This document shows, piece after piece, positions 31,091-41,850 of a DNA stretch of 64,000 nt. The stretch is taken from positions 6,262,001 to 6,326,000 of the forward strand of contig OZ176051.1 of the NCBI GenBank assembly GCA_964247055.1, given 5' to 3'. Origin of the DNA: Paragordius varius. Taxonomy: Eukaryota > Nematomorpha. A model generated the notes under the pieces. That model had not been told where the DNA came from and did no database searches. It saw nothing but the letters and a program-made list of their open reading frames with translations. A program made the translations under genes and the position numbers. Numbering within the stretch: position 1 is the stretch's first letter; every line of letters starts with the position of its first letter.

Positions 31091-32042
31091 GAGGTTATAG
31101 AAATGAGCATCATCGAGATAAATTTATCAGAATTTTCATGTAGCGTTAGGTTTTGGGGCTTACGAGTCTATTGCGCTTTTATAGCTCGTTATAAAGCAAA
31201 ACTCACACATTATGCTTACACTGCATCATCCGGGGTTTAAAACCTGATGAAATATATATGTTCTGATTTGAAAATGTATCAGGATTATAATGGTGCTTTC
31301 GGACTTTCGAGTGATATAAGAAAATTCGGCAATTTTGGGCGAAATTTGATTACATTTTTAACTAAATTTTTTGGCGAAAGCTAATTGCTTCATTCCAAAA
31401 AAATAAATATGTCATAAACCACCTATAAAAATAAAACAACATTTTAAAGAATTAAGGTTTTTAACGTAAGCTACGAAAGTCCCAAATTTTTTGGCTCTTC
31501 TAAAATGGAAATTTTAAGACATATTTAATTAAAAATCTGAGATGAAAGAAATGTTAAGCATCATGAAATATAGATAAATATAATATTTAAAAGTTTTATA
31601 CCGTTTCCATTATGTCTAAAATAGCGTGAAGAACGCTTCAATAAAATTTTGCTCAAAATGGTTGTAAGTATGCATTTTTTTGAAAATAGTTTTTTTTATG
31701 TCAAAATTTAGCATGTATTTGAAACCCAATCCCGGTTTTCGCTTATTCAAAAAGAACTAGCCCGTTTTAGAAGGGCAAAAAAATTTGGAACTTTCGGATA
31801 GATCTAAAAATTAATATATTTTAAAAATATTGTTTTGCTTTTTATAAGTAGTTTATTATACATTTTAATAATATTGTTTGAAACAAAGCATTTGGCTTTC
31901 GCCAAAAAAATTAAAATGTGCACAAATTTTTCCACTTTTTGAGGTGGAGCAATTACCCTAAAAGTGTAAATAAGTTTCTTATATCCTCCATAAGGGCCAA
32001 AACCATGATACAATTTCTTATCAATGTATATTTCAACAGGTT
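31090..32042. mobile_element. Long-inverted-repeat (foldback-like) element R4, copy 1
   Basis: Two arms of several hundred bases are inverted relative to each other. On the left are AACCTGATGAAATATATATG, ATCAGGATTATAATGG and ACGAAAGTCCC; on the right are GGAACTTTCGG, AACCATGATACAATTTC and ATATTTCAACAGGTT. A core with ATTATGTCTAAAATAGCGTG lies between them. The same core words recur near 35900 and 63130. No transposase is present. The outer word TAGAAATGAGCATCATCG at 31097 also recurs at 63078. Confidence 0.6.
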
Positions 32043-32149
32043 ATTTTTTTGTGGACACTGTGTTATTAATAATTTTTAGAGATAGCTTTATTCCAAGAAA
32101 ATCATCTATATATTTATAAAAATGGGAAAATCTAGCTTTGTGATATGTT

Positions 32150-34310
32150 TCCGGAAAACCGGTGGACCCATTCAGATCCAAATGTCTAAAAGATACAATC
32201 ATTAATGAATGCCACGACAATAGCTGCGCCTTTTTTTAATTAGGCCCCCAGTTCGGGCCCACCCCGTGTAAAAACGGGTTTTTTAAAAAAAGTCCACAAA
32301 AATCGTGTCTTTGAGCCAATTTTCCGCAAAACGTGTTAGTCCATTCGATTTCAAATATGATTTTTTTATTTGTTTTCTATAGCGCTGAACATAGTCGGCT
32401 CGCTTTTTACTTTTTACCCGCTACCCCCGTTAAATGCCATTTTAAACCACTTATTTTTCGCCGAGGTATGAGACCGTAAAAATTCCATAAGGATTTCAAG
32501 TATTCCCTGTTAAAAGGCTAAAACTTTAGTCTTACGTTTCTTTTATATTGGCTGCCGGGTAAGGAGCTACCGGCTAAAAACTGATCCGTCATACCTGGAT
32601 AGCGTGCCATTGAGGCTAAATTTCAGAAAACCTATCAGGCCATATGAGTTTAATATGTCTTAAAATATTACCCGTAACAAGGCAAAAATTTAGGTCTTGC
32701 GGTTTTTTACAATTAGCCGTTAATTAGGCCCTTCACGACCTGAAAAATGCGCCACCATAGAATGATTTGGTAGTTTTGAGGCAATTTTCTAAAAACAAAT
32801 GAGAGCATATGGAATCAATCATGATGTAATCTCCGTAAAAAAGGCAAAAAAATTCTCAAACGCTTTTTTTGTATCAGCCTCTGGGTAAGCTACCTGCCTA
32901 AAACTGCGCCACCATATCGAAATTTCGAGGAGTTCTTTTTCAGAAAATTATCAGGCCATATAATTCAAAAAAGGGCCTGAAATATTACCCTTAAAAAGGC
33001 AAAAATTTAAGTCGAGCGGTTTTTTTAAATTGTTAATTAGGCCCTTTACCCCTTAAAATGCGCTATCATTTAACTAATATTTATTTTTGAAGCCATTCTT
33101 CCAAAAACTATTAAGAACATATGGATTAAAGGATGATTTCAAGTATTCCACTATAAAGGCAAAAATCGAACGTCTTTTTTATATTCCCCTATGGGTAGGG
33201 GGTTATCCGATTAAACCTGCGCCACCATATCAAAACAGCGTGATTTTGGAGGCAAATTTTAGAAAACATAGACATATGAACCCGTAAAAAGGCAAATTAA
33301 GTAGACGGTTTTATTTTACCCGTTAATTAGGCCCTTGCCCTGAAAAATGCACCACCTTAGAATGACTTTTTGATTTTGAGGCAATTTGCAGATCCCACGA
33401 GAGCACATGGGAATCATTATTTCATGTATTACCCGAACTAAGGTAAAAATTTTAATGAAGCGTTTTTTTGTTTCGCCCCTGGTTAGGGGGCCAATCGCGT
33501 AAAACTGTGTCACCATATTGATACAGCATTTGGAGCCATATTTAAGAAAACCTATGAGACTATGTGATAATAAAGGCCTAAAATATTTATTACCCCTTAA
33601 AAAACAAATAGTTAAGTATAGGGGGTTATTTCAATGGGTCGCTAAGTAAAGTTCTGCGCTCTGAAAAATGCGCCATAGAACAATTTTTTAGTTTTGAAGC
33701 AATATTTACAGAACTTATAGGGACATATGGAATCCATGATAATTCCATAATCCCTATATAAAGGCAAAAATTTTGCCCAACGCTTTTTTATCCCTGCCCC
33801 TGAGTAAGGGGCTATCGGCCAAAAAGTGCGCCTCTATATAGATATTGCGTTGTTTTGGAGCCAATTTACAGAAAAATGATGAACCCGTAACTAGGTAAAA
33901 ATTAAGGTCAGGCGTTTTTTTCTTAGCCGTTAATTTGGGCCTTTATGCCCTAAAAATACACCATCATATAACTATTATAGTGTCGAGGTATTTTTTCGAA
34001 TAACCCATGAGAAGATGGTATCAAAGATGATTCCAAATGCCCTCTAAACAAAGAATTTAACTCAGCGCTTTTTCCATATAAGTCTATGGGTAGGGGTCTA
34101 CCGGTTCTAAAATGAAACACCATCCAAAAATGGCGGGGTTTTGGAGCTAATTTTCAAAAAACATAAGAAGCCATACGAGTTCAATAAAGACTTTAAATAA
34201 TATCCATAAAAAAATAAAAATTATAGGAAAGCGGTTTTTTCCGTTGGCCGTCAATTTGGGACCTTCACACCACTAAACAATATATTAGTACCACAATTTT
34301 GATGATTTTT
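32150..34310. repeat. Satellite array: alternating ~155-bp monomers forming ~300-bp dimers
   Basis: The box GCGCCACCAT (with small changes) recurs at about 32598, 32750, 32910, 33060, 33218, 33347, 33506, 33668, 33827, 33955 and 34110, a spacing of 128-162 bp. Alternate boxes are followed by two different sequences: type A by AGAATGATTT then TTTTGAGGCAATTT, type B by ATATCGAAAT then TTGGAGCCAATTTTCAGAAA. Type A units are followed by TACCTGCCTAAAACTG-like text and type B units by GTTAATTAGGCCCTTCAC. The repeating unit is thus a dimer, with about five to six dimers present, and the array is visibly less AT-rich than its flanks. Unit-to-unit divergence is substantial. No protein is encoded. Confidence 0.8.
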
Positions 34311-34317
34311 TTAAATA

Positions 34318-34376
34318 GCGCCCCCAGCCCCCCTCCCTCCCCCCCCCCCAAGAAGTCCGAAGGACTGCCTCCGGGT
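34318..34376 (+). other. Isolated C-rich tract and GC-rich patch
   Basis: GCGCCCCCAGCCCCCCTCCC and a run of ten C bases are followed by AAGAAGTCCGAAGGACTGCC and CGGGTGCGTATTAGCCC. This is the most GC-rich stretch in the window. It sits exactly at the end of the satellite array, next to AT-rich DNA. It could be a sequence junction, a G-quadruplex-forming site on the minus strand, or an assembly join. Confidence 0.6.
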
Positions 34377-35239
34377 GCGTATTAGCCCGAGATTAACTAG
34401 TAATATTTAAAAGAACAATACTTACTGCCTGGTTACGGAGCTCAGATTTCACAATAAATTTAATATATACTAAATTATAGCTTCGAAAAATAATTTGAAA
34501 AATGCATATTTTGTTTAAATTTATTTTTAGCAATTCTGGAAACGTATTTCAAGTGGAAATTCTATATAATTCAATGATGCTAGACACACTTCATTTTCCT
34601 TTTGTGTCCGCGATGTAATTTTGCGGTGGTTTTTTAAACCAAAAATTTTAGGACTACTGTTTGGAAAGTTATGGTTAATATTTAATTATCTTCCAATGTT
34701 ATTTATACAAAAAAGCTCTTTAGATTTTTAATTTCATTATTCTAATAGTGAGACAGCTTCACATCACGATTGTGAGCAGCTGATCTAAAATTAAATATCA
34801 AATATTTGTTTGTAAAATGTAGCCTGAAAACTTTATTTACTTAAAACCATAATATACATTTATTTGCCTGTTGTATCGATATTTTAAAAAATTTAAAAAA
34901 AATGGCAGCAAAATTATTGAGTTGAGGATATTTTTACAATTTTATATTTTTTAAAAAATATTTTGGTATAATTCGCCTTAAAGGCTAGAGCATATTTTTA
35001 AATTCGGTTAATACCTTATATACTTTTAAAGATTTTCAAATTTTAAATCGCTCCAGATAAAACTACCCCAAAAGGGTATAAAATACTTGCCCATTTTGGA
35101 TGGTTAAAAAAGTTTATCCTTTCGAGTTTGCATTTTATAATATAGAGTTTTGCTTGTAATAAAATATTGTGACATTAATGATTTATGGAATGAGACATTT
35201 AAATTTCACAATTTTTTTTTTAAAATAATTCATGGCAAA

Positions 35240-35340
35240 TTTGGCTATTTATTATCTGATATGTAGGATTACCATAAAAGCGTAAACTCTCTTAAATTAC
35301 TAGAAAGGGCCAACAAAAAGCACCATGATGATCCCGATAT
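35240..35340. repeat. Fragment of R4
   Basis: TATCTGATATGTAGGATTAC and CCATAAAAGCGTAAACTCTC correspond to the right arm of the R4 copy at 36150-36230 (TTCTGATATGGATCACTTGC, CACAAAAGTGTAAATTACTT). It is only a fragment. Confidence 0.5.
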
Positions 35341-35361
35341 ATTTTAATATCAGAATATATA

Positions 35362-35480
35362 TATATTTATATATAGATATATAATCACTATATTTTTTGT
35401 GACACTGTTTTTTTCTTTAAAATTTATATATAGATATTTAATCACTATATTTTTTGTGACACTGGTTATTTCTTTAAATA
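35362..35480 (+). repeat. 57-bp tandem duplication
   Basis: Two adjacent units each carry TTAATCACTATATTTTTTGT (first copy ATAATCAC...) then GACACTG and TTTCTTTAAA, with a period of 57 bp. The near-identity suggests a recent duplication. Confidence 0.65.
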
Positions 35481-35499
35481 CAATACATTGTATATCGGG

Positions 35500-36262
35500 G
35501 GTCATGAAAAAATATGTTGATGAAAATATATTTTGATAGAAAAATGTATCAGGATTATTATATAACTTTTGGTTTACTAGTTATATAAGAAAGTTTTTAT
35601 AAGGACTCCATATCAGAAAATGACAAAATTTGACCATATTTTTTGAAATAATTTTTTTGATGATAGATTTAAAAAATATACCTAAAATATATTAGAAATT
35701 ACTTATAAAAAGCAAAACAATATTTTTATAATATTTTAAATTTTTAGATGTGGGCTCCGAAAGTCCCAATTTTTTGCTCTTTGAAAATGGGCTAATTCTT
35801 TGAAAAATGCGGGATTGCGCGATAATTTTCATATGTTAAATTTTGACATCAAAAAAAATTTGTAAAGCATACTTCTTACTATATATCGTTTTTATCATGT
35901 CTTAAAAAGGACGATACACATTTCAACAAAATTGTGCGAAAAAAATTTTTGTATAAAATCTGCATTTTTAGAAAAAATTTGATGTCAAAATTTAGCGGAA
36001 ATTTAAAATTTTTATCGCGCAATCCCAGCATTTATGCGTTTTTTAATAGAAGGTTTTTGATATATATTAGTGATATTTTTTGGAATCAAGCATATATCCA
36101 AAAAAATATATTATAAAAAATTTTCTCAAATTTCGCCATTTTCTGATATGGATCACTTGCCACAAAAGTGTAAATTACTTTCTTATATCATTCGTAGGCT
36201 CCAAAGACAAAAACACCATAAGATTCTTTCAAAAACTAAATTATATTTTATCTTATTATTAT
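35500..36262. mobile_element. Long-inverted-repeat element R4, copy 2
   Basis: The left arm has ATGTATCAGGATTATTATAT and TCCATATCAGAAAATGACAA. The right arm has CGCCATTTTCTGATATGGAT and ACACCATAAGATTCTTTC. Nested inside is a second inverted pair, GGGATTGCGCGATAATTTTC and AAATTTTTATCGCGCAATCC, with TTTGACATCAAAAAAAATTT/AAAAAATTTGATGTCAAAAT. The transcript or single strand would fold into one long hairpin. An R3 element starts within a few bases of its right end. Confidence 0.7.
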
Positions 36263-36264
36263 TT

Positions 36265-36838
36265 TAACACTTGGATACAACCCAATCACTTTAGCCCTTC
36301 AATTTAAATTGGGATAGGTAAATACTCCAAGTCTGTTTAATTTAAATTGTTTAAAAAATATGGAAGGAATAGAAAGCATGGCAAATTTTGCACTTATATA
36401 GCATGATAAACCGAAATGTATAAAAAACTTTATTCAAAAATACTTGATATTACCTATTTTGAGCTAAAACCCAAAGGTAAAAATTTAGTCAACGTGACGT
36501 GTCTGCATTGGTAAAATTGAAAAATAATACAAAACAAACCAGTTTTTCTATTCTCAATTTTAGACGTAATTTAAATAAAAAATTATAATTTTACCTTTCA
36601 AATAACATGAATAGGATATTTTGCAAAAATTTTATAAGATAAAAATGGCGTCGAAGTAGTTTGACATGGAACTTTTTTTTTTCAAAACAAAATTTTATTT
36701 AGAGATTTTGGCTTATTTATATAATTTTTATTGGGATAGAGGCATAAATTTAAATTGGTACCGTTTCCTTTAGTAGTTTTTTTAAAATATTTTAAAATTA
36801 GTCTGGGGTATATACCCCAATTTGAATTGAGGTGTTAA
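36265..36838 (+). mobile_element. TTAA-flanked element R3, copy b
   Basis: It starts TTAACACTTGGATACAACCC and ends TTGAATTGAGGTGTTAA, so TTAA stands at both ends with a CACTT/AAGTG-type inverted end. GGTATATACCCCAATTTG near the right end mirrors the left GGTAAATACTCC. TTAA target sites are typical of piggyBac-type transposition. There is no reading frame of interest. The internal word AAAATGGCGTCGAAGTAGTT is kept in all copies. Confidence 0.75.
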
Positions 36839-36969
36839 GATACGCCGTTGTTAGTTATTATCAAATTATATCAATCTGTTACCCTGAGGTAGCCGACCCT
36901 ATGATTAAAAGTTTTGAAAAAATTTAAAATTTTAGATGTACAAAATACAAACATTATTGCTCCGTATGG

Positions 36970-37556
36970 TTAACACTTGGATACAACATACTAATTTTAG
37001 TCCTTCGATTCAAATTGGGGTAGTTGGATACCCCAGGGCCTGTTTAAAATTAAATTCTTTAAAAAATATAGAAGGAAACGAAACCATGGCAAAATTTTGC
37101 ACTTATCTAACATTAATCAACCGAAATATATAAAAATTTTATTCAAAATACTTGATATTACTTATTTTAAGCTAAAACTGAAAGGTAAAAATTTCGTCAA
37201 CGTGACATGTGTTAAATTGTAAAATTGAAAAATTATACAAACTAAACCGCTTTTTCCATTTCTATCAATGTTAGATGTAATTTATATAATAAATTAGCTT
37301 TAGTTTTACCCTTAAAATTAAATAAAGACGATATTTTGCAATAATTTTGTAAAATAAAAATGGCGTCGAAGTAGTTTGAGATGGAGCTTTTTTTCAAAAC
37401 CAAATTTTATCAAGATGTTTTGGCATATTTATATAATATTTATCAGGATAGAAGCACAAATTTAAATTGGGACCGTTTCCTTCAGTAGTTTTTTAAAAAT
37501 AATAATTTAAATTTAGTCTGGGGTATTTAAATACCCCAATTTGAATCAAGTGTTAA
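36970..37556 (+). mobile_element. TTAA-flanked element R3, copy c
   Basis: It starts TTAACACTTGGATACAACAT, followed by ATTCAAATTGGGGTAGTTGG and ATACCCCAGG. It ends GTCTGGGGTATTTAAATACC, CCAATTTGAATCAAGTGTTAA. It lies in direct tandem with copy b, only about 130 bp away. It is the most complete copy. Confidence 0.8.
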
Positions 37557-38996
37557 ATAAAATCATTGTTGAAATTCCTAATTAAAACTATAATATTTTT
37601 ATCAGAATATCGACGAAATAATATTATCCGAATTTTATATTTATAAGATATTTTATAAGGTAAAAGCCGATATTGTTAATACGAAAAATTATTTTGCATA
37701 CGTTTTTATTATATTTTAAATTTTATTGTACTATAATCTGATTTTACCTAGAGGTTGCTTTATAACACAAAACACGAATTCTACCTTATTTCATATGTTA
37801 ATTTTTATAGTTCACATTCGCTGCACTGGGTAATATTTTATTTTTGGTATAAAAATTGTTAACACCTTTTTTATATTGTATTAACATATTCTAAATATAA
37901 ATTAAGATATTGCTGATATCAGCAAAAATTAACTGTTTCAAAGGTCAAATGTTTATAAATGAAGAATATTTACATGTATATTTTTATAATTTTAGTGATT
38001 CAAAATTATTAGCTGCCATATATCTATTCAATCAAATATAGTATAAATTATCTTTGTTTATTAATATATAACTATTATTTCATAATTATTAGATTTCACC
38101 TTGATCAGTTTGGGTTGTATTAATATATTTTTTTATATCTAATTTTTGATAATTATTTAACCGATAATAGTTTTTAAGATTTAAATCACCTTTCTGTTTT
38201 ATTCACGCCATCAATATGGCATTTTTTCTCCGATCGCTTTTCATATAATTATATAATCTCTGAACAACACCACATAAGTTATCGAATAAAACATTTAAGA
38301 TGATTCAGTTTTCATATTAAATTTTATGCGGTTTACTTTTAAAATTTTGATATTAAAGTTTGGTCTCAATGTTATTTTTCAATTATTTCCATTGCCATTG
38401 CATAATATAAATTAGGGCTAATTTTATTTAACAAAATTATGATATATACCAATTATTTTCAAGTTTTTAGCGTTGTTTAAACAAATATTAAAGAGATTTT
38501 AATGATATAATATGTGTAAAAATAAATGTAAAAGGCGCTTAAACATTTATTTTTAACTTATGTTTAAAAGATACAACTAAACTAAACTACCTTCTCTATT
38601 GATTTTTTGATTTGAAAAGTAGGTTAACCTGTTGACGAATTGTTATGTAAATGATACATAAATGCATACTGCTTATTGCAGCTAAAATTATTTATATATC
38701 ATTTACGAATACGCTTACTACTTTAATCTCTGAACTGTCATATCTTTATTGCGATTACATACACATTGCTAAATATTTGCGGACTTTACTGTTTTTTATT
38801 ACTTCCTATTTTTATTCTCTTCCAATTTCAAATACCTTGTTTTTTTTTCAACAACATTTGATACATCCGGAATCATTAAAAATTTGGACATTTTTTATAT
38901 CATACAAATTTAAAGTACGTCGTTATTTTATTGGTTGCTTGAGATCGTTTTATTGTTACGGAATAAGAAATTTAATTATACTGATTTTTTTGCGTA

Positions 38997-39031
<35 letters not shown>

Positions 39032-39303
39032 ATTTGTAACATGTTATAAATAATTTCTTTAATCAAAGATTTATATATATATTTGTAGTATTTTCCACAA
39101 GGTGTTTATTTTATATGTATTTGAATAAAATGTACAAATGATTAATTCTCTCATGCGAAAACAAAATTCGATAATCGATCTTTTCTGATTATTATGCATA
39201 ATAATATGCAATACAATAATTATCCGTGGATCGTATGCAATCATAGGGAGAAATTAATAAAATATTAAATTTTATTATATATGTTTTCTAAAAACAACTA
39301 AAA
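37557..39303. other. Intergenic AT-rich DNA, nothing recognised
   Basis: There are no repeats shared with the rest of the window and no exon with family similarity. A 132-codon frame at 38651-39049 (+) is hydrophobic, low in complexity and ends in a (TA)n run; I do not regard it as a gene. Confidence 0.5.
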
Positions 39304-39409
39304 TTAAATATAGGTGACTGCCCTCTGCTCTTGAAAAGGTTTTAGTTCTATCGTTACAGCCAAAATTTTTATTTCATCCTTATCTTCACTTTCATTATTG
39401 CGGCTTTTT
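39304..39409 (-). CDS. Possible orphan C-terminal exon (unrecognised)
   Basis: On the minus strand, TTCTCAG is followed by an open segment coding KSRNNESEDKDEIKILAVTI and then ELKPFQEQRAVTYI, with a TAA stop at 39306-39304. The composition (charged, balanced, not the Phe/Ile/Tyr/Asn pattern of random AT-rich frames) and the good acceptor look like a real last exon. I did not recognise the protein and could not find a convincing preceding exon between 39410 and 41850. It could be the end of a small minus-strand gene or a leftover exon. A chance frame of 34 codons cannot be excluded. Confidence 0.3.
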
Positions 39410-41850
39410 CTGAGAATTTTTTTTATTCAATGTATTATCATTGAAATGCATATTAATCAATCTTATAAATTACATACATATACATGTGATGTTTAATAAC
39501 GAGCGTAATGTTAGAGAGGGGTTATGAGGGAAACAGGTTAACGCAGCAATGTATGTATGTATTTATGTATAAAAGGTATTTTTATATCGTTTTTAGCATA
39601 TTTTCCTTTTTCTTTTCTTCTCATTTTAAACATAAATAAAATTTCAGTTATTTACGTACATAAACAACAATTATTCAAATTTTTTATTTAAAAATATGTA
39701 ACTATTGTTATGGCGACTTGATAACTACAATTAATTTAAGTCAAATTTGATTTTACATAAAAAGTAAGAAAAATGTTTTGCAGAGGTAGGTCTGGTTTAT
39801 ATCAATCAGTTAACTTGGCTTATGATAAAAGAAATTATTATATTATTAGATTGATGCCGCCGTTGCTTAAGATTAGCGAAAAATTAATTAAAGTAATGTA
39901 GTATAAATAAATATATTAAAATATCTGGATAATTATAATTAGTTTTATGCGGCGGCGTAGATAGCGTATGAATTGAATTACCAGACTATGTGTGTGTGTT
40001 AGTGTATGCATAAATGACCTTGAACATTGGAAAAAAAACTTTCAAGAAGAGTAATAACTTTATTTTTTTTAAAAAAGCGAAGATCATAGCTTATAAGCTA
40101 ATATTCATATTTAATTGTGTAACGGTCCCTGAATTTTAATGATAAACCTTAAAAAAAACATATAATTTCATTACTAAAAATATGTTGATAGATTTTACTT
40201 CACTAGCCAATCATAAATTGTAAAATATCATTCTTAAAACGTTTGTCTTAAATTGTTTTTTGGAGGTATGTATATGTCAGACACCACATTCTACAATAAC
40301 TACCCTTTTAACCAATAATATATGTTTGTTTTGTCTATATTCATTAATGTCAACAAAATCTCTTTAATAAGCTTTGGGCTTTTAAGTCTTTTAAGAATTA
40401 TTTATTATGTTTTTTAAAGTATAGTTGAGCTAGGTAAGGCAAATTATTTAGTAAAACTAGAAAATTAGGCAAAACCACATTATTCAAAAGTTATACAAAT
40501 AAAATAATTATTTTCTCATCTTTGGATAAAATGGGGGATATACACGTATAAAAATATTAAAAGCATGAAATTTTGCATACATTTTATCTCTTTTTGTTTC
40601 ACATAACACTTATAATAATCTCGAAATAGCGAACGTTAAAAAAACAGTTTGCCTAAAAAACATTACACGCTAAAACTTAAAATTTATATTTCCATGCATT
40701 TCTAGTTAAATATGTACTTATATGATAGCGTAGGAGTATAGTAGGAGGTTTTAATATTATTTACTATAACAAAGGCACACACAGAGATAACAAAATAGTA
40801 AAAGTTTGTCAAGAGACACAATTGCAAATATATATATATATATATATATGTAAAAGATGAAACATTTATGTAGCTAAACTTTTGTTTAAATAAAGTAAAT
40901 ATTGCTGAAATATCTATCTATAATATTTTTCTATAATAATAAAGTAATAGTTAGATAGATAACATAAAAACGAGCGTATATTATATTTTTTTCTATATAT
41001 GGAAAATTAAAAAATCTTTAAAAATTGCAACATACGCGTTTCTAATAAATCAATAACCAAAATTGTCTTGCGCTGTTTGTTTATTTCGTTAAAAATGGTA
41101 CAAACTCTTAATTTCGAAAATTTACTCAGCAGTTTTGCCATTCGTGTTTGCTAAAGTTTATTTCGATTTTTTGTTGCAATGTGGTGGTTAGATTGGTTTA
41201 TATAATTTTAAATGTTAATTAGTTAAACTTACAAAAAATCCAAAGAGATAATCTGGATTTAATAATATAATTTTATAAAACTAATTTTTATTTTACAACT
41301 TTTGTATGAAAGCATAACCACATGGTATTTAATTGTTAACCATTCATCCCATTACTGAGAAATTGGAACATTAATTGAAAATTGAGATTTTATCTGTTAA
41401 AAACCTAATGTACTTAAAAATGATATGCTTATACATGTAATATTATTAAATATGCTAGGTCTGCAAGTCTATACAATTAATTTATAATTAATTAATTTTC
41501 GTTAATTCTAAGAAATAAATTATGAACCTTTTTAATAAAATGCATATTATTTAAGTACATGCGTGGGCAATCACGTCATTACATATTATAATAATGTAAA
41601 AAACTTACCTGTAATTTATCATTTGCATGATATAACAAGAGAAAGAGAGAGAGAAAGGATATTTATCATATTTACATCGTTTGCCCAATTTTATTTACGG
41701 ATCAACTAATATTTAAATCTTTTATATGTTTATACTTTGTAGATGGTAGCGATCGATATTTTTTGGTTGGATTATAAAATTTTATCCGTGAACTAATCTT
41801 GAAACACTTTTTTTCCTCAAATTCCTAATCTCAATATTAAATCAGAAAAT
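39410..41850. other. Upstream region of FNDC3
   Basis: About 2.4 kb without a convincing exon. It has a (TA)n run near 40830 and a GA-rich tract at 41638-41659 (GAGAAAGAGAGAGAGAAAGG), about 200 bp before the FNDC3 start codon, which could belong to its promoter or 5' leader. No TATA box can be picked out in DNA this AT-rich. Confidence 0.4.

Noticed and set aside
33087-33516. Open frames of about 66 codons on both strands inside the satellite
   Set aside because: They are not kept in phase from unit to unit and the proteins show no motif.
32150-34310. Regularly spaced repeats resembling a CRISPR array
   Set aside because: The host is an animal, the repeats are long and diverged with no unique spacers, and they alternate between two related monomers: a satellite.
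38651-39049. 132-codon open frame on the plus strand
   Set aside because: Hydrophobic, low-complexity, ends in a (TA)n run, no motif, no splice-supported partner. Likely a chance frame in AT-rich DNA.
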